From Oscillospiraceae bacterium (GTDB taxonomy: Bacteria; Bacillota; Clostridia; Oscillospirales; CAG-272), in assembly GCA_015064685.1 (NCBI GenBank), contig SVRT01000005.1, forward strand, positions 62,001 to 126,000: a stretch of 64,000 nucleotides of DNA, written 5' to 3'. Below the pieces are notes generated by a model, which had not been told where the DNA came from, did not search any database, and was given only the letters and a program-made list of their open reading frames with translations. The position numbers and the translations under genes are program-made. This document shows positions 1-10,215 of the stretch, piece after piece (the stretch's first letter is position 1; each line of letters opens with the position of its first letter).

Positions 1-1
1 G

Positions 2-187
2 AACAAGGCGCCCGAATACGATATGAGCGACCCCTTGGTAGTTGAGGTGCTTGACCTCATTGAAAAGAGAAAACAGGCGAAGAAGGAGAAGAACTTTGCC
101 GAGGCTGACCGCATCCGTCAATATCTTCTTGACAAGGGTGTTACCCTTATCGATGACAGAAGCGGTACTACGTTTAAGATCGGATAA
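2..187 (+). CDS. cysS: Cysteinyl-tRNA synthetase, C-terminal fragment (truncated by window edge)
   Basis: Open frame from base 2 to TAA 185-187 reads [61 protein letters not shown], typical of the CysS C-terminus ([33 protein letters not shown]). Confidence 0.85.
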   Translation, partial: NKAPEYDMSDPLVVEVLDLIEKRKQAKKEKNFAEADRIRQYLLDKGVTLIDDRSGTTFKIG

Positions 188-192
188 CTTTA

Positions 193-708
193 ATGGATAA
201 GATAAAGGAACTTATACAAAAGCATCGTGAGATAGTGATGTATCTCGTTTTTGGAGTGCTGACGACACTTATCGGTTGGGTCGTTTACTTCGCCGTGCTT
301 TGGGCGTGGAAGGGAATTTTCTCGCTTCCCGTTGACGATACGTCGAGCGGCATGTATATTGCCGGTTACACTGCGGCTCAGGTGATACAGTGGATCGCGG
401 CGGTACTGTTTGCGTTCTTCACAAACCGCAAGTGGGTATTTACAGAGGCGGATAAGGACGTTTCCGTATGGCTTCAGCTTGTGAAGTTTTCGGGTGGGCG
501 AGTAATAACCTTCTTTATTGACTACGTTGTCACACTGTTCGTTGCTATGGGTGTTGCGGCGCTTATTCCTGCGCTTACGAGCGTTACGCTTTTCGGTCGT
601 GAGTGGAATCTCGCCGAGATAGGCTCAAAGGTTTTGGCGGCGGTGATAGTTATTATTTGCAATTACATTTTTTCTAAGATTTTTGTTTTCAAGAACAAAA
701 AGGAGTGA
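193..708 (+). CDS. GtrA family membrane protein
   Basis: 171 aa, four hydrophobic segments, FxNRKWVF motif typical of GtrA. Confidence 0.8.
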   Translation: MDKIKELIQKHREIVMYLVFGVLTTLIGWVVYFAVLWAWKGIFSLPVDDTSSGMYIAGYTAAQVIQWIAAVLFAFFTNRKWVFTEADKDVSVWLQLVKFSGGRVITFFIDYVVTLFVAMGVAALIPALTSVTLFGREWNLAEIGSKVLAAVIVIICNYIFSKIFVFKNKKE

Positions 709-713
709 CTTTT

Positions 714-1793
714 ATGCTTGGATTTACAGATTTCGAGGTCGTTGTTCCGAGTGGGAGAGATGCGGTGATACTGCATCTTACCGACCCACAGATGATAGAT
801 GCGGGGCAGTGCCGATCGCCCGAGCTTCTCGGTGCGAACCAGAAGATCAATTGGACGGCGGACAAGGCGGAGGAGCAATGCTTTGGATATATTCGCGAGA
901 CCGTTGAGGCGACGGATCCCGATCTGATAATAATTTCGGGAGATCTCGTTTACGGACGGTTTGACGACAACGGAAGCGCGCTTAAATCTTTTGCTGAATT
1001 TATGGGTACTCTTGGAGTGCCGTGGGCGCCCGTGTTCGGGAATCACGACAATGAGTCGAGGATGGGCGTTGATTGGCAATGCTCCGTTCTGGAGAATGCG
1101 AAAAACTGTCTTTTCAAGCAGGGTTGCCTTACCGGAAACGGCAATTATTCGGTTGGTATAGTGCAGGGCGGTACTCTTAAAAGAATTTTCTACATGCTTG
1201 ACAACAACTGTTGCACCGATGCGTCGGACGAGACGCGAGCTAACGGACATTCGCCGCTGACATACCGTATTATGCCCGACCAGATGACTTGGATCGAGTC
1301 AACACTTAAAAAGGCGAGGGAGAGCTATCCCGAGGTCAAGGCATCCTTCGTTTTCCACCTGGCTTTCCATGCGGTGTACGTTGCGATGGAGAGATACGGC
1401 TTTAAGCTAAAAGAAGAACAAGAGATACGCATTGACACCCATCCCGATCACGGAGAGGGAGACTTCGGATATATCGGTGCAACCCCGGGCTCTACCGCAA
1501 ACATTGACAGTGACGGTGCTTTCTTCAGAAAGATCAAGGAGCTCTGTGTGGATTCTGTATTTGTCGGTCACGAGCATGCCAAGAGCGCGAGCGTGGTTTA
1601 CGAGGGCGTAAGATTTCAGTATGGACAGAAATCGTCGACCTACGACGGATATAACAATCTTTTGGAGGACGGCAGCATCGTTTATGCTTATTACAATGCA
1701 GGCAAGCCCCTGGTCGGCGGCACGGCTATGAAGATGCGCGAGACGGACGGTGTGATTTTTGACGGCAAAATTTATTTGTGTCAAAAGCGTTAA
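714..1793 (+). CDS. Metallophosphoesterase (calcineurin-like)
   Basis: LHLTDPQ, SGDLVYG, GNHDNE and GHEHAK metallophosphoesterase motifs; ATG at 714 preferred over GTG 705. Confidence 0.85.
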   Translation: MLGFTDFEVVVPSGRDAVILHLTDPQMIDAGQCRSPELLGANQKINWTADKAEEQCFGYIRETVEATDPDLIIISGDLVYGRFDDNGSALKSFAEFMGTLGVPWAPVFGNHDNESRMGVDWQCSVLENAKNCLFKQGCLTGNGNYSVGIVQGGTLKRIFYMLDNNCCTDASDETRANGHSPLTYRIMPDQMTWIESTLKKARESYPEVKASFVFHLAFHAVYVAMERYGFKLKEEQEIRIDTHPDHGEGDFGYIGATPGSTANIDSDGAFFRKIKELCVDSVFVGHEHAKSASVVYEGVRFQYGQKSSTYDGYNNLLEDGSIVYAYYNAGKPLVGGTAMKMRETDGVIFDGKIYLCQKR

Positions 1794-1906
1794 AAAATCA
1801 TTGCAAAACTATTAAAAGTGGTTGACAAGGATAATTGCATATATTAAAATAATAATGTATACTGCGAAATTATGTCTTCCGCGTATGCGGAGGAAGGAGA
1901 CAGATT

Positions 1907-2794
1907 ATGTTTAAGAGTATGACCGCATTTGGCCGCGAGAGAGCGGACAGGAGCGGTAAGGATATTACGGTCGAGATAAAATCGGTAAACAACCGTTATT
2001 TCGATTGCTCTGTAAAGCTTCCGCATATTTATGCGCCGCTTGAGCAGAGAATAAAGCAGAGACTCAGCGAAAAGGGAATCTCGAGAGGAAAGGTTGACGT
2101 TGGCATTTTCGTCGATTTCGCGGAGGCTACAGACACCGAGATCCTCGTAAATCGCGAGTATGCGCAGAGATATATCAATGCTCTCAAGGCTTTGAAGGAG
2201 GAGTTCGGTCTTTCGGGCGAGATCACCGTTATGGAGGTCGCGCGTGACAGAGAGGTCTTCTCTATAAAGAAGCCCGAGGGAGACATGGAGGCTGAATGGC
2301 TTGATCTTTGCTCGGTGCTTGACGTTGCTATCGATCGCTTTATCGAGGCGAGACGGAGCGAGGGTGAGAGGATCGAGAAGGATCTTTGCGCGAAGATAGA
2401 GGGCATAAGAGCCAGAGTTGAAAAGATCGAGGCGGCTTCGGGTGATGATATAGGCGGATACAAGTCGCGCCTTGAGGAAAAGCTTCGCGCGGCGCTTGCA
2501 GACAACAACATTACTATGGATGAAAACCGCATCCTCACCGAGTGCGCGATCTATGCGGACCGCGCGGCGATCGACGAGGAGATAGTCAGACTGAAATCCC
2601 ACTTTGATGCCTTTTACGGATACGTAGCGAAGGATGAGCCTGTGGGTCGAAGCCTTGACTTCCTCATTCAGGAGATGAACAGAGAGATCAACACGGTAGG
2701 CTCTAAATGCGGCAACTCAAGCATCGCTCATCTTGTGGTCGAGTGCAAGACCGAGATGGAAAAGGTGCGCGAGCAGATACAGAATATTGAATAA
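1907..2794 (+). CDS. YicC/YloC family endoribonuclease
   Basis: MTAFGRE..VEIKSVNNRYFD N-terminus and GRSLDFLIQEMNREINTVGSK C-terminus. Confidence 0.92.
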   Translation: MFKSMTAFGRERADRSGKDITVEIKSVNNRYFDCSVKLPHIYAPLEQRIKQRLSEKGISRGKVDVGIFVDFAEATDTEILVNREYAQRYINALKALKEEFGLSGEITVMEVARDREVFSIKKPEGDMEAEWLDLCSVLDVAIDRFIEARRSEGERIEKDLCAKIEGIRARVEKIEAASGDDIGGYKSRLEEKLRAALADNNITMDENRILTECAIYADRAAIDEEIVRLKSHFDAFYGYVAKDEPVGRSLDFLIQEMNREINTVGSKCGNSSIAHLVVECKTEMEKVREQIQNIE

Positions 2795-2806
2795 GGAGGC
2801 GGACCT

Positions 2807-3070
2807 ATGAGATTTATCAACGTGGGCTACGGCAATATGATCGCCGTCGAGAGAATTATCACGCTTACAAGTCCCGATTCCGCTCCGATAAAGAGAATGA
2901 TCCAGGACGCAAAGGATGCAGGGCGCGTTATAGACGTCAGCTGCGGCAGAAAAACGAGAGCGGTCATCATCACCGACTCCGACCACATCATTCTCTCCGC
3001 GCTTCAGGCGGAGACTATTGCAAACAGGCTTGAGGAAAATTACGTTTCCACGCCTGACGACGCGCTTTAA
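2807..3070 (+). CDS. DUF370 / RemA-like extracellular matrix regulator
   Basis: [36 protein letters not shown]; position between yicC and rpoZ. Confidence 0.9.
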   Translation: MRFINVGYGNMIAVERIITLTSPDSAPIKRMIQDAKDAGRVIDVSCGRKTRAVIITDSDHIILSALQAETIANRLEENYVSTPDDAL

Positions 3071-3121
3071 GCGACATAACTAAGTTTACATTTGTTTTTT
3101 AGCATACAGGAGGAAAAAAAC

Positions 3122-3502
3122 ATGCTTTATCCAACCATCAACGAGCTTACAAAGGGCGATTTTAACAGATACGAGCTCTCACTTGCTACCGCGAGATGCG
3201 CGCGCATTGTGACAGACGAGTATGTTAAGCAGCGCGAGGAGGCAGAGAAGGCTCAGACAGGTAACAAGGAAACAGATAAGCCCATCAACACGCTTATCAA
3301 CAAGGAGCTTCGCGACGAGAAGGCTGTAAGAACCGCTATCCGCCGTATTCACGACGGTGAGTACGTTATCGTTCGCCGTCCCGAGGGCTACTTTGAGAGC
3401 CTCAGAAAGGAAGAGGAGCCTGAAGTGGAGGCGCCTATCGATCTTAAAAAGATCTTTGCTGAGGGTGACGATAGCGAGGACGAGGCTTCGGAAGAGGCTT
3501 AA
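3122..3502 (+). CDS. rpoZ: DNA-directed RNA polymerase omega subunit
   Basis: MLYPTINELTKGDFNRYELSLATARCARIVTDEY; ATG at 3122 preceded by AGGAGG; synteny. Confidence 0.85.
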   Translation: MLYPTINELTKGDFNRYELSLATARCARIVTDEYVKQREEAEKAQTGNKETDKPINTLINKELRDEKAVRTAIRRIHDGEYVIVRRPEGYFESLRKEEEPEVEAPIDLKKIFAEGDDSEDEASEEA

Positions 3503-3626
3503 GATAATACAGTCTGCGGCGCGGCTCATTTTTATGGGCGGCGCCTTGACGGCTTTTATGGGAAAGCGGATATAAGCGCAGAGTTAAGAGCGCAGAATTA
3601 AGATCAGCTGTGAAAGGAGAGGAAAA

Positions 3627-6137
3627 ATGAGATTTGAGGAGAATCGCTCGTTTGAGTATGCGAGTGTGTATATTCTTGATAATCCGTACTGCATTGATGC
3701 GACGTACGATTATTTTATCCCTCTGTCGTTACGCGGCGAGATCGGACGGGGTTCATTCGTTGCCGTTCCGTTCGGCAGGTCAAATCGCCGCCAGATGGCT
3801 CTTGTCTCTGAGCTGACGCACGCTCCGTCCTACAAGGACGCAAAGCCTGTTGACAGTCTTATTTCTGACCGCGCTCCGCTTTCAGAGGAGATGATGCAGC
3901 TATCTCTCTTTATGAAGGAGCATACCCTTTGCACCGTCGGCGAGGCGGTGAGGTGCGCTGTTCCCGCGGCTGCCATCGGTAAGATGGACGAGTTCTATTA
4001 TCCGATACCCACAAAGGGTCCTGATGCCTCTGCGGGTTTTACTCCCGCCGAGCTTTTCGTTTACGAATACATTCTCTCGAGTGGTGGCAAGACTATCGAC
4101 TCGCTCAAGGCGAGATTCGGTGCGGCAAACGCGCGAGACGCGGTCGACAAGCTACATGCAAGGGGCTTTATTGGCAAGGAAATGACTGTCTCGAAGACCG
4201 TAAGCGAGGCATTTGAGAATTATTACGCGCTGGCGATAGGTCGCGACGAGGCTGAGGCTATCCTTGGCGGCACGTCGCAGATAAAGCTTCGCTCAAATAT
4301 TCACAAGGCGATTCTCGGCGCGCTATTACATTCAGACGAGCCGCTTTCCGCTCAAAAGCTCAAGCAGGACTGCTCTGCCGGGCAGAGTCAGTTCAAATCT
4401 CTTATCGACAAGGGCATTATACGTCTTGAGCCGAGGAGAATACTACGTGACCGTCTTGCTCTCGACTCGGTCGAAGTCGACGTGCGCGAGATCGTGCTGA
4501 ACCGTGAGCAAAGCGCGGCGCGCGATGAGATCGTCGGGCAGATAGAATCCGGAAAAGCCGCCGCGTCGCTTCTTTTTGGCGTGACCGGCAGCGGAAAGAC
4601 AAGCGTTATTATCAGCGCGATCGACGCGTGCCTTGAGCGCGGACGCGGCGTTATTATGTTGCTTCCCGAGATCGCTCTGACTCCGCAGACCCTGAAGATA
4701 TTCAGCTCGCGCTACGGTGACCGTGTGGCACTTATCCACTCGGGGCTGTCTGCGGGCGAGAGATACGATTCATACACGCGTATTCGTTCGGGCGAGGCTG
4801 ATCTTGTAGTCGGCACGCGCTCGGCTGTATTTGCGCCTGTGCACGATCTCGGGCTTATCATCATAGACGAGGAGCACGAGAGCACCTACAAGTCGGACAC
4901 GACTCCGAAATATCACGCGCGGGACATCGCACGGTTCCGCTGTGCCTACAACAGCGCAGTTATGCTTCTCTCAAGCGCGACCCCCTCTATTGAGAGCTAC
5001 ACCAAGGCTCTTGAGGGTAAATACAAGCTGCTAAAGCTCACAGAGCGTTACGGCGGCGCAACGCTTCCCGAGGTCAGGATATACGATATGCGAAATGAGC
5101 AGAGGTCGGGAAACACCTCTCCTATCGGCCGTTTGCTTCGTGAAAAGATGCAGGAGGTTGCGCAGCGGGATGAGCAGTCGATCCTCTTTTTGAACAGACG
5201 AGGCTACAACACGTCGGTCAGCTGTCGCTCCTGCGGTGAGACTCTGACCTGTCCGAATTGCTCGATCTCGTTAAATTATCACACCAAGCGCGGCACATAC
5301 GACGACGGATTTTTGTTCTGTCACTTCTGCGGATTCAAGAGCAGAGTTCCCGAGATGTGTCCGTCCTGCTCCGGTGAGCATTTGCAGAAGATCGGCTTTG
5401 GTACGCAGAAGCTTGAGAGGGAGATCGGTGAGATATTGCCCGAAAAGCGAATTCTGCGAATGGATGCAGACTCGACGAGCACGAAAAACTCGCTGCCCGA
5501 GCTGCTGGCAAAATTCAAAAACCGTGAGGCTGACGTGCTTCTCGGCACGCAGATGGTGACCAAGGGTCACGATTTTCCCGACGTTACGCTTGTCGGTGTT
5601 CTTCTTGCCGACATGTCGATATATATGGATGACTATCACGCAAACGAGCGCACGTTCTCGATGCTCACTCAGGTAATCGGGCGCGCGGGACGGTCGGAGA
5701 AGAAGGGAGTTGCAGTCATTCAGACCAACAACCCCGACAACGATACCATACGTCTTGCCTGCGAGCAGAATTACGAGGCGTTTTACGAGTCTGAGATTAG
5801 GCTGAGAAAGCTTCTCGTTTTCCCGCCTTACTGCGATATTGCGCTTATCAACGTGTCCTGCGCGGATGAAAAGCAGGCGGTCATCGCCGCGGCGAGACTC
5901 CGCGAGGAGATAGACGCGTATTCGCGCGATGAATTCAAGGACGTAAGTCTGCTTGTCTTCGGTCCCTTTGAGTCTCCCGTTTACAAGGCAGAGGGCAAAT
6001 ATCGGATGAGGATAGTTATTAAATGCAGGCTGAACAAGAGAACGAGAGAATTCTTCTCGCGCCTGCTTACCGATTTTGGAAAGAACAACAAGAGCCGAGC
6101 GGTGATCTCGGTGAATCTCAATCCTACATCACTGTAG
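3627..6137 (+). CDS. priA: Primosomal protein N' (replication restart helicase PriA)
   Basis: GVTGSGKTSV, DEEHE, zinc-binding CRSCGETLTCPNCS and CPSCSGEHL motifs, GRAGRS. Confidence 0.97.
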   Translation: MRFEENRSFEYASVYILDNPYCIDATYDYFIPLSLRGEIGRGSFVAVPFGRSNRRQMALVSELTHAPSYKDAKPVDSLISDRAPLSEEMMQLSLFMKEHTLCTVGEAVRCAVPAAAIGKMDEFYYPIPTKGPDASAGFTPAELFVYEYILSSGGKTIDSLKARFGAANARDAVDKLHARGFIGKEMTVSKTVSEAFENYYALAIGRDEAEAILGGTSQIKLRSNIHKAILGALLHSDEPLSAQKLKQDCSAGQSQFKSLIDKGIIRLEPRRILRDRLALDSVEVDVREIVLNREQSAARDEIVGQIESGKAAASLLFGVTGSGKTSVIISAIDACLERGRGVIMLLPEIALTPQTLKIFSSRYGDRVALIHSGLSAGERYDSYTRIRSGEADLVVGTRSAVFAPVHDLGLIIIDEEHESTYKSDTTPKYHARDIARFRCAYNSAVMLLSSATPSIESYTKALEGKYKLLKLTERYGGATLPEVRIYDMRNEQRSGNTSPIGRLLREKMQEVAQRDEQSILFLNRRGYNTSVSCRSCGETLTCPNCSISLNYHTKRGTYDDGFLFCHFCGFKSRVPEMCPSCSGEHLQKIGFGTQKLEREIGEILPEKRILRMDADSTSTKNSLPELLAKFKNREADVLLGTQMVTKGHDFPDVTLVGVLLADMSIYMDDYHANERTFSMLTQVIGRAGRSEKKGVAVIQTNNPDNDTIRLACEQNYEAFYESEIRLRKLLVFPPYCDIALINVSCADEKQAVIAAARLREEIDAYSRDEFKDVSLLVFGPFESPVYKAEGKYRMRIVIKCRLNKRTREFFSRLLTDFGKNNKSRAVISVNLNPTSL

Positions 6138-6159
6138 TTTTTTGAAAGGATGATATATT

Positions 6160-6639
6160 ATGGCTAAATTGAAGATAGTTAAGATCGGTGACGAGGTGCT
6201 TCGTACAAGGTGCCGTCCCGTTGAAAAGATAACTCCGAGAACGCTCCAGCTTCTCGACGATATGGTGGAGACTATGAGAGAGGCTGACGGTGTCGGTCTT
6301 GCTGCACCTCAGGTGGGTATTCTCCGTCGCATCGTTGTAATTGAGGTCAACGAGGGCGAGGTGATTGAGCTTATCAATCCCAAGATCGTCGCTTTTGCGG
6401 GCGAGCAGGAGGGTATGGAGGGCTGTCTCTCTCTTCCCGGTCAGTGGGGTATCGTTAAGCGTCCTATGCACGTGACGGTGCGCGCTCTCAACCGCTACGG
6501 CGAGGAGGTTGAATACAGAGGAAGCGAGCTTCTGGCGCGTTGCTTCTGTCACGAGCTTGATCACCTTGACGGCAAGCTTTATTGCGACGTTGCAGACAGA
6601 ATGCTTACCAAGGCTGAGGTAGAGGAGCTTCGCGGCTGA
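6160..6639 (+). CDS. def: Peptide deformylase
   Basis: GVGLAAPQVG, EGCLSLPG, CHELDHLDG motifs. Confidence 0.97.
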   Translation: MAKLKIVKIGDEVLRTRCRPVEKITPRTLQLLDDMVETMREADGVGLAAPQVGILRRIVVIEVNEGEVIELINPKIVAFAGEQEGMEGCLSLPGQWGIVKRPMHVTVRALNRYGEEVEYRGSELLARCFCHELDHLDGKLYCDVADRMLTKAEVEELRG

Positions 6640-6667
6640 TAGTGCTCTCTGAAAGGCAGGTTTTTGA

Positions 6668-7603
6668 ATGAAGGTTTTATTTATGGGTACGCCCGATTTC
6701 GCGGTGCCGACACTCAAGGCGCTCTGCGACAGTGGCTACGACGTTATAGGTGTCATTACTCAGCCCGACAAGCCGAAGGGCAGAGGACATCATCTTATGC
6801 CTCCCCCTGTAAAGGAGTTTGCTATGGAGAGAGGCTTGGCGGTTTATCAGCCTCTTACGCTCAGGGGTGATGAGTTTGCATCCTTGCTCTCGCAGCTTGA
6901 TCCTGAGGTGATCGTTGTCGTTGCGTACGGCAAGATATTGCCCGTGAACGTGCTTGAATACCCGAAATACAAGTGCGTGAACGTTCACGGCTCGCTTCTC
7001 CCCGAATATCGCGGTGCGGCTCCAATGCAGAGAGCTATAATAGATGGCAAAATCGAGACGGGTATTACCACTATGCTTATGGCGGCGGGACTTGACACGG
7101 GCGATATGCTCCTTAAGGAGACTGTCTCTATCGGTGAGGATGATAATTTTGAGGATATTCACGACAGACTCAGCGTTGTGGGTGCATCTCTTCTTATAAA
7201 GACTCTGGAGGGTCTTGAGGATGGCAGTATTGTTCCCGAAAAGCAGGACGACTCGCTCTCGACCTATGCGGCGAAGATAGAAAAGAGTGACTGTGAGCTT
7301 GATTTCTCGCTTGACGCGAAGGTTTTGCACGATCTTATCCGCGGTCTTTCTCCCATTCCGCTTTCCTTTACGCACACGCCTGACGGAAAGCTTTTGAAGG
7401 TTGTTAAGGGCAAGCTGTGTGACGCGGACAAGGTCTGCGGTGTTCCTGCGGGTACGGTGATTGAGGTTGACGAGGAGATAAAGGTTGCTTGTGGCAAGGG
7501 TATTTTGTCCTTGCTTACCGTTGTTCCCGAGGGCAAGGGAAGAATGAGCGCGGGCGATTTCGTTCGAGGTCGCAAGATCGCGGTCGGCGATATTTTGAAA
7601 TAA
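6668..7603 (+). CDS. fmt: Methionyl-tRNA formyltransferase
   Basis: MKVLFMGTPDFAVPTLKAL; VHGSLLPEYRGAAP; synteny with def. Confidence 0.97.
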   Translation: MKVLFMGTPDFAVPTLKALCDSGYDVIGVITQPDKPKGRGHHLMPPPVKEFAMERGLAVYQPLTLRGDEFASLLSQLDPEVIVVVAYGKILPVNVLEYPKYKCVNVHGSLLPEYRGAAPMQRAIIDGKIETGITTMLMAAGLDTGDMLLKETVSIGEDDNFEDIHDRLSVVGASLLIKTLEGLEDGSIVPEKQDDSLSTYAAKIEKSDCELDFSLDAKVLHDLIRGLSPIPLSFTHTPDGKLLKVVKGKLCDADKVCGVPAGTVIEVDEEIKVACGKGILSLLTVVPEGKGRMSAGDFVRGRKIAVGDILK

Positions 7604-7705
7604 TAAGCTTTTTTTGAAGAAAATTCTGATTTTATTTTTGCTTTCGGTTGCCCAAAATAATAAAAAGATTATTTAGGCGGTGTTATCCGCGGAAAAGGTA
7701 ATTTT

Positions 7706-8437
7706 ATGTTTTTTGGTTTATTCTGGGGGGACTGGACGCTTATTTTGCTTATGCCCGCGATGATATTTGCGTTTGTGGCGCAGGCGAGAGTTCAGTCGAC
7801 CTTTCAAAAATACGATAGAGTTCATTCTGAGAGAAGAATGACGGGCGCTGACGTTGCAAGGCGAATTCTTGACCTCAACGGGCTATATGACGTTAAGGTA
7901 GAGTACGTGCGCGGACATCTGAACGATCATTTTGATCCGAGAACTAACGTGATAAGGCTTTCCGACGCGACCTACGGCTCGACGAGCGTTGCCGCGATCG
8001 GTGTTGCTGCACACGAGGCGGGACACGCCGTTCAGCATGCGACGGGATATGCTCCGATAAGGCTTCGAGGCGCGATAATTCCCGTGACACAGTTCGGCTC
8101 GCGCCTTTCAATGCCGCTCTTTCTGATCGGACTTCTGATCACGGGCTTTGGTATGATCGATCCCGCTATCGGTGAGATCTTGATGTTCGGTGGGATTGTT
8201 TTGTTCTCGCTGAGTACTCTGTTTCAGCTGGTGACTCTGCCCGTTGAGTTTAACGCGTCCTCAAGGGCGCTTCGCACACTTGAGGAGAGCAATATTTTGT
8301 ACGGCGACGAGATCGCAGGCGCAAAAGCTGTTCTCAGCGCCGCCGCGATGACCTACGTCGCTGCTCTGGCTACCTCGCTTGCGTACCTGCTCAGGTTTAT
8401 TCTTATCGCCGCAGGTGCTTCGGGAAGAAGACGGTAA
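7706..8437 (+). CDS. Zinc metallopeptidase, YugP family
   Basis: HEAGHAVQHA zinc motif, membrane segments, position between fmt and rsmB. Confidence 0.9.
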   Translation: MFFGLFWGDWTLILLMPAMIFAFVAQARVQSTFQKYDRVHSERRMTGADVARRILDLNGLYDVKVEYVRGHLNDHFDPRTNVIRLSDATYGSTSVAAIGVAAHEAGHAVQHATGYAPIRLRGAIIPVTQFGSRLSMPLFLIGLLITGFGMIDPAIGEILMFGGIVLFSLSTLFQLVTLPVEFNASSRALRTLEESNILYGDEIAGAKAVLSAAAMTYVAALATSLAYLLRFILIAAGASGRRR

Positions 8438-8863
8438 ATTGCGGTTTATAGGGGACGCGGGGGGGATGCGGGGACGCGTGCCTCCGGCGGGTCGCTTTTT
8501 GAAAAAAGCTCCGCAAAAACTTCCCTTATATTAGGTCCTTTTAGGGTGGCGTAGGATTTTTCGCCGCAAGCGGCTAAAAAAATCCCTCACTGACCTTATC
8601 GTGTTGGAAAGATTTAGAACCCAACCGATGAAAAGGCTTTAAGCTTAAAGAAAAACCAAGTTGAGAAAAGCTTTTCAAACGATAATAAATACACTCGCAA
8701 CACGATAGCAGTGGGGCTATGCAGGTGCGACACGGTGTAGATAGATAAACCGTCTTGACTTGTATAAAATATGCTTTGGGGTTTTGGGGGTGTGGGGGAC
8801 TTTTTTCCCTGGAAAAGTCCCCCACGCGCATCCCCCGCGTCCCCGACAAATCAAAATTTGAAA
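8435..8863. repeat. Dispersed modular repeat, copy 1 (shell end A - core 1 forward - shell end B)
   Basis: TAAATTGCGGTTTATA...GACAAATCAAAATTTGAAA flanks; core matches 13.7 kb and 31.2 kb copies. Confidence 0.9.
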
Positions 8864-8886
8864 TGAAGACAAGGAGGTATTGCTCT

Positions 8887-10206
8887 ATGGAGAGCGCAAG
8901 GAGTATTGCATACAAGATACTTTTGGACGCTATGAAGCGTTCGACTTTTTCGAATATTGCGCTTGACAGAGAGCTATCGAAGAGCGAGCTTTCAGGCGCG
9001 GACAAGGCATTATGCTCGGTCATTGTACTCGGTGTTACTGAGAGGGCTTTGACGCTTGATGCGATAATTGATTCGCTTGCCTCGAGACCTGAGGACGTTG
9101 ATGTTGACGCGAGGGTACTCTTGAGGATGGGGATATATCAGATCGAGTATCTTGACCGTATTCCCGATCACGCGGCGGTCAACGAGACGGTCTCTCTTGC
9201 ACCCAGGCGCATCAGGGGCTTTGTCAACGCGGTGCTGAGATCGTTTTTAAGGGCGAGGGAGAAGGGCGGAACAGATACGCTTTTCCCGAGCCGAGAGAGT
9301 GATCCTTTGGGATATCTTTCCTTGAAATATTCTTTCCCGATCGACGTTTGCCGTCAGTTTTGCGATATATACGGTATGGAGCGCACCGAGGCGATATTTG
9401 AGATATTCAACCGCGCGCCTAAGATGACCTTGCGCATAAACACTCTCAAGATCAGTCGGGACGACTATGCGAAATTGCTTGACGGTCAAGGAATCGCGTA
9501 TGCGCTGTCTGAAAGACTTGAGGATGCGATATTATTGGACAGTGTAAGCTTTGCGTCTCTTCCCGGCGCTGACGGGGGATATTTCTTTATTCAGGATGAG
9601 GCATCGCAGATATGCGTTGAGGCTCTCGGTGCAGAGGAGGGCGAGCTTGTGATAGACACCTGCTCGTGTCCCGGCTCGAAGTCCTTTGGGACTGCGATAA
9701 GAATGAAAAATTGCGGAGAGATACGCTCCTTTGATCTGCACAAGAGCAAGCTTTCGCTTATTGAAACCGGAGCGGAGCGGCTTGGAATAGACATAATTAA
9801 GGTTGCTGAGAGGGACGGGCGCAAGCCTGATGAGTCGCTTTTCGGCAAGGCTGACAGGGTGCTTTGCGACGTGCCCTGCTCGGGTCTTGGCGTTATTGCG
9901 AAGAAGCCCGAGATAAGATACAAAAGCCTTGAGGATTTCTCACGCTTACCCGAGATACAGTACGGTATTCTTTCAGCTTCGGCAAATTACGTAAAGGTGG
10001 GTGGGTATCTCGTTTACTCGACCTGCACGGTATTGCCGAGCGAAAACATTGAGAACGTTAAAAGGTTTTTAGCCGAGCACGAAGAATTCGAGGCGCTCGA
10101 TTTCGAGGTCGGTGGAAAGAGGAGCGAGGACGGAATGCTCTCACTTGCGCCCGACCTTGACGGATGCGACGGATTTTTCGTTGCAAAAATGAAACGCAAG
10201 GAATAA
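8887..10206 (+). CDS. rsmB: 16S rRNA (cytosine(967)-C(5))-methyltransferase
   Basis: NusB-like N-terminus, VLCDVPCSGLGVIAKKPEIRY and STCTVLPSEN; start at 8887 (AGGAGG at ~8871) because the longer ORF runs into the repeat. Confidence 0.93.
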   Translation: MESARSIAYKILLDAMKRSTFSNIALDRELSKSELSGADKALCSVIVLGVTERALTLDAIIDSLASRPEDVDVDARVLLRMGIYQIEYLDRIPDHAAVNETVSLAPRRIRGFVNAVLRSFLRAREKGGTDTLFPSRESDPLGYLSLKYSFPIDVCRQFCDIYGMERTEAIFEIFNRAPKMTLRINTLKISRDDYAKLLDGQGIAYALSERLEDAILLDSVSFASLPGADGGYFFIQDEASQICVEALGAEEGELVIDTCSCPGSKSFGTAIRMKNCGEIRSFDLHKSKLSLIETGAERLGIDIIKVAERDGRKPDESLFGKADRVLCDVPCSGLGVIAKKPEIRYKSLEDFSRLPEIQYGILSASANYVKVGGYLVYSTCTVLPSENIENVKRFLAEHEEFEALDFEVGGKRSEDGMLSLAPDLDGCDGFFVAKMKRKE

Positions 10207-10215
10207 TTTTTGAAG

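Noticed and set aside
663-1250. Long antisense ORFs to housekeeping genes (for example 663-1250 -, 6677-7375 -, 19593-20597 +)
   Set aside because: Overlap well-recognised genes on the opposite strand, with no domain matches by eye.
8435-8863. CRISPR array possibility for the repeats
   Set aside because: Copies are single, 5-32 kb apart and hundreds of bp long, with no regular spacer pattern; no cas genes in the window.
8755-8886. N-terminal extension of rsmB in the ORF track
   Set aside because: Lies inside the repeat; the SD AGGAGG and the conserved start MESARSIAYKIL point to 8887.
8574-9023. 149-aa - strand ORF and related frame in the repeats (MRVGDFSREKSPPHPQNPKAYFIQVKTVYLSTPCRTCIAPLLSCCE)
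   Set aside because: The frame is open in copies 1-3, but the differences seen are mostly amino-acid changing or fall in paired hairpin arms, and the ORF ends differ between copies. RNA/DNA structure explains the conservation better than a protein.
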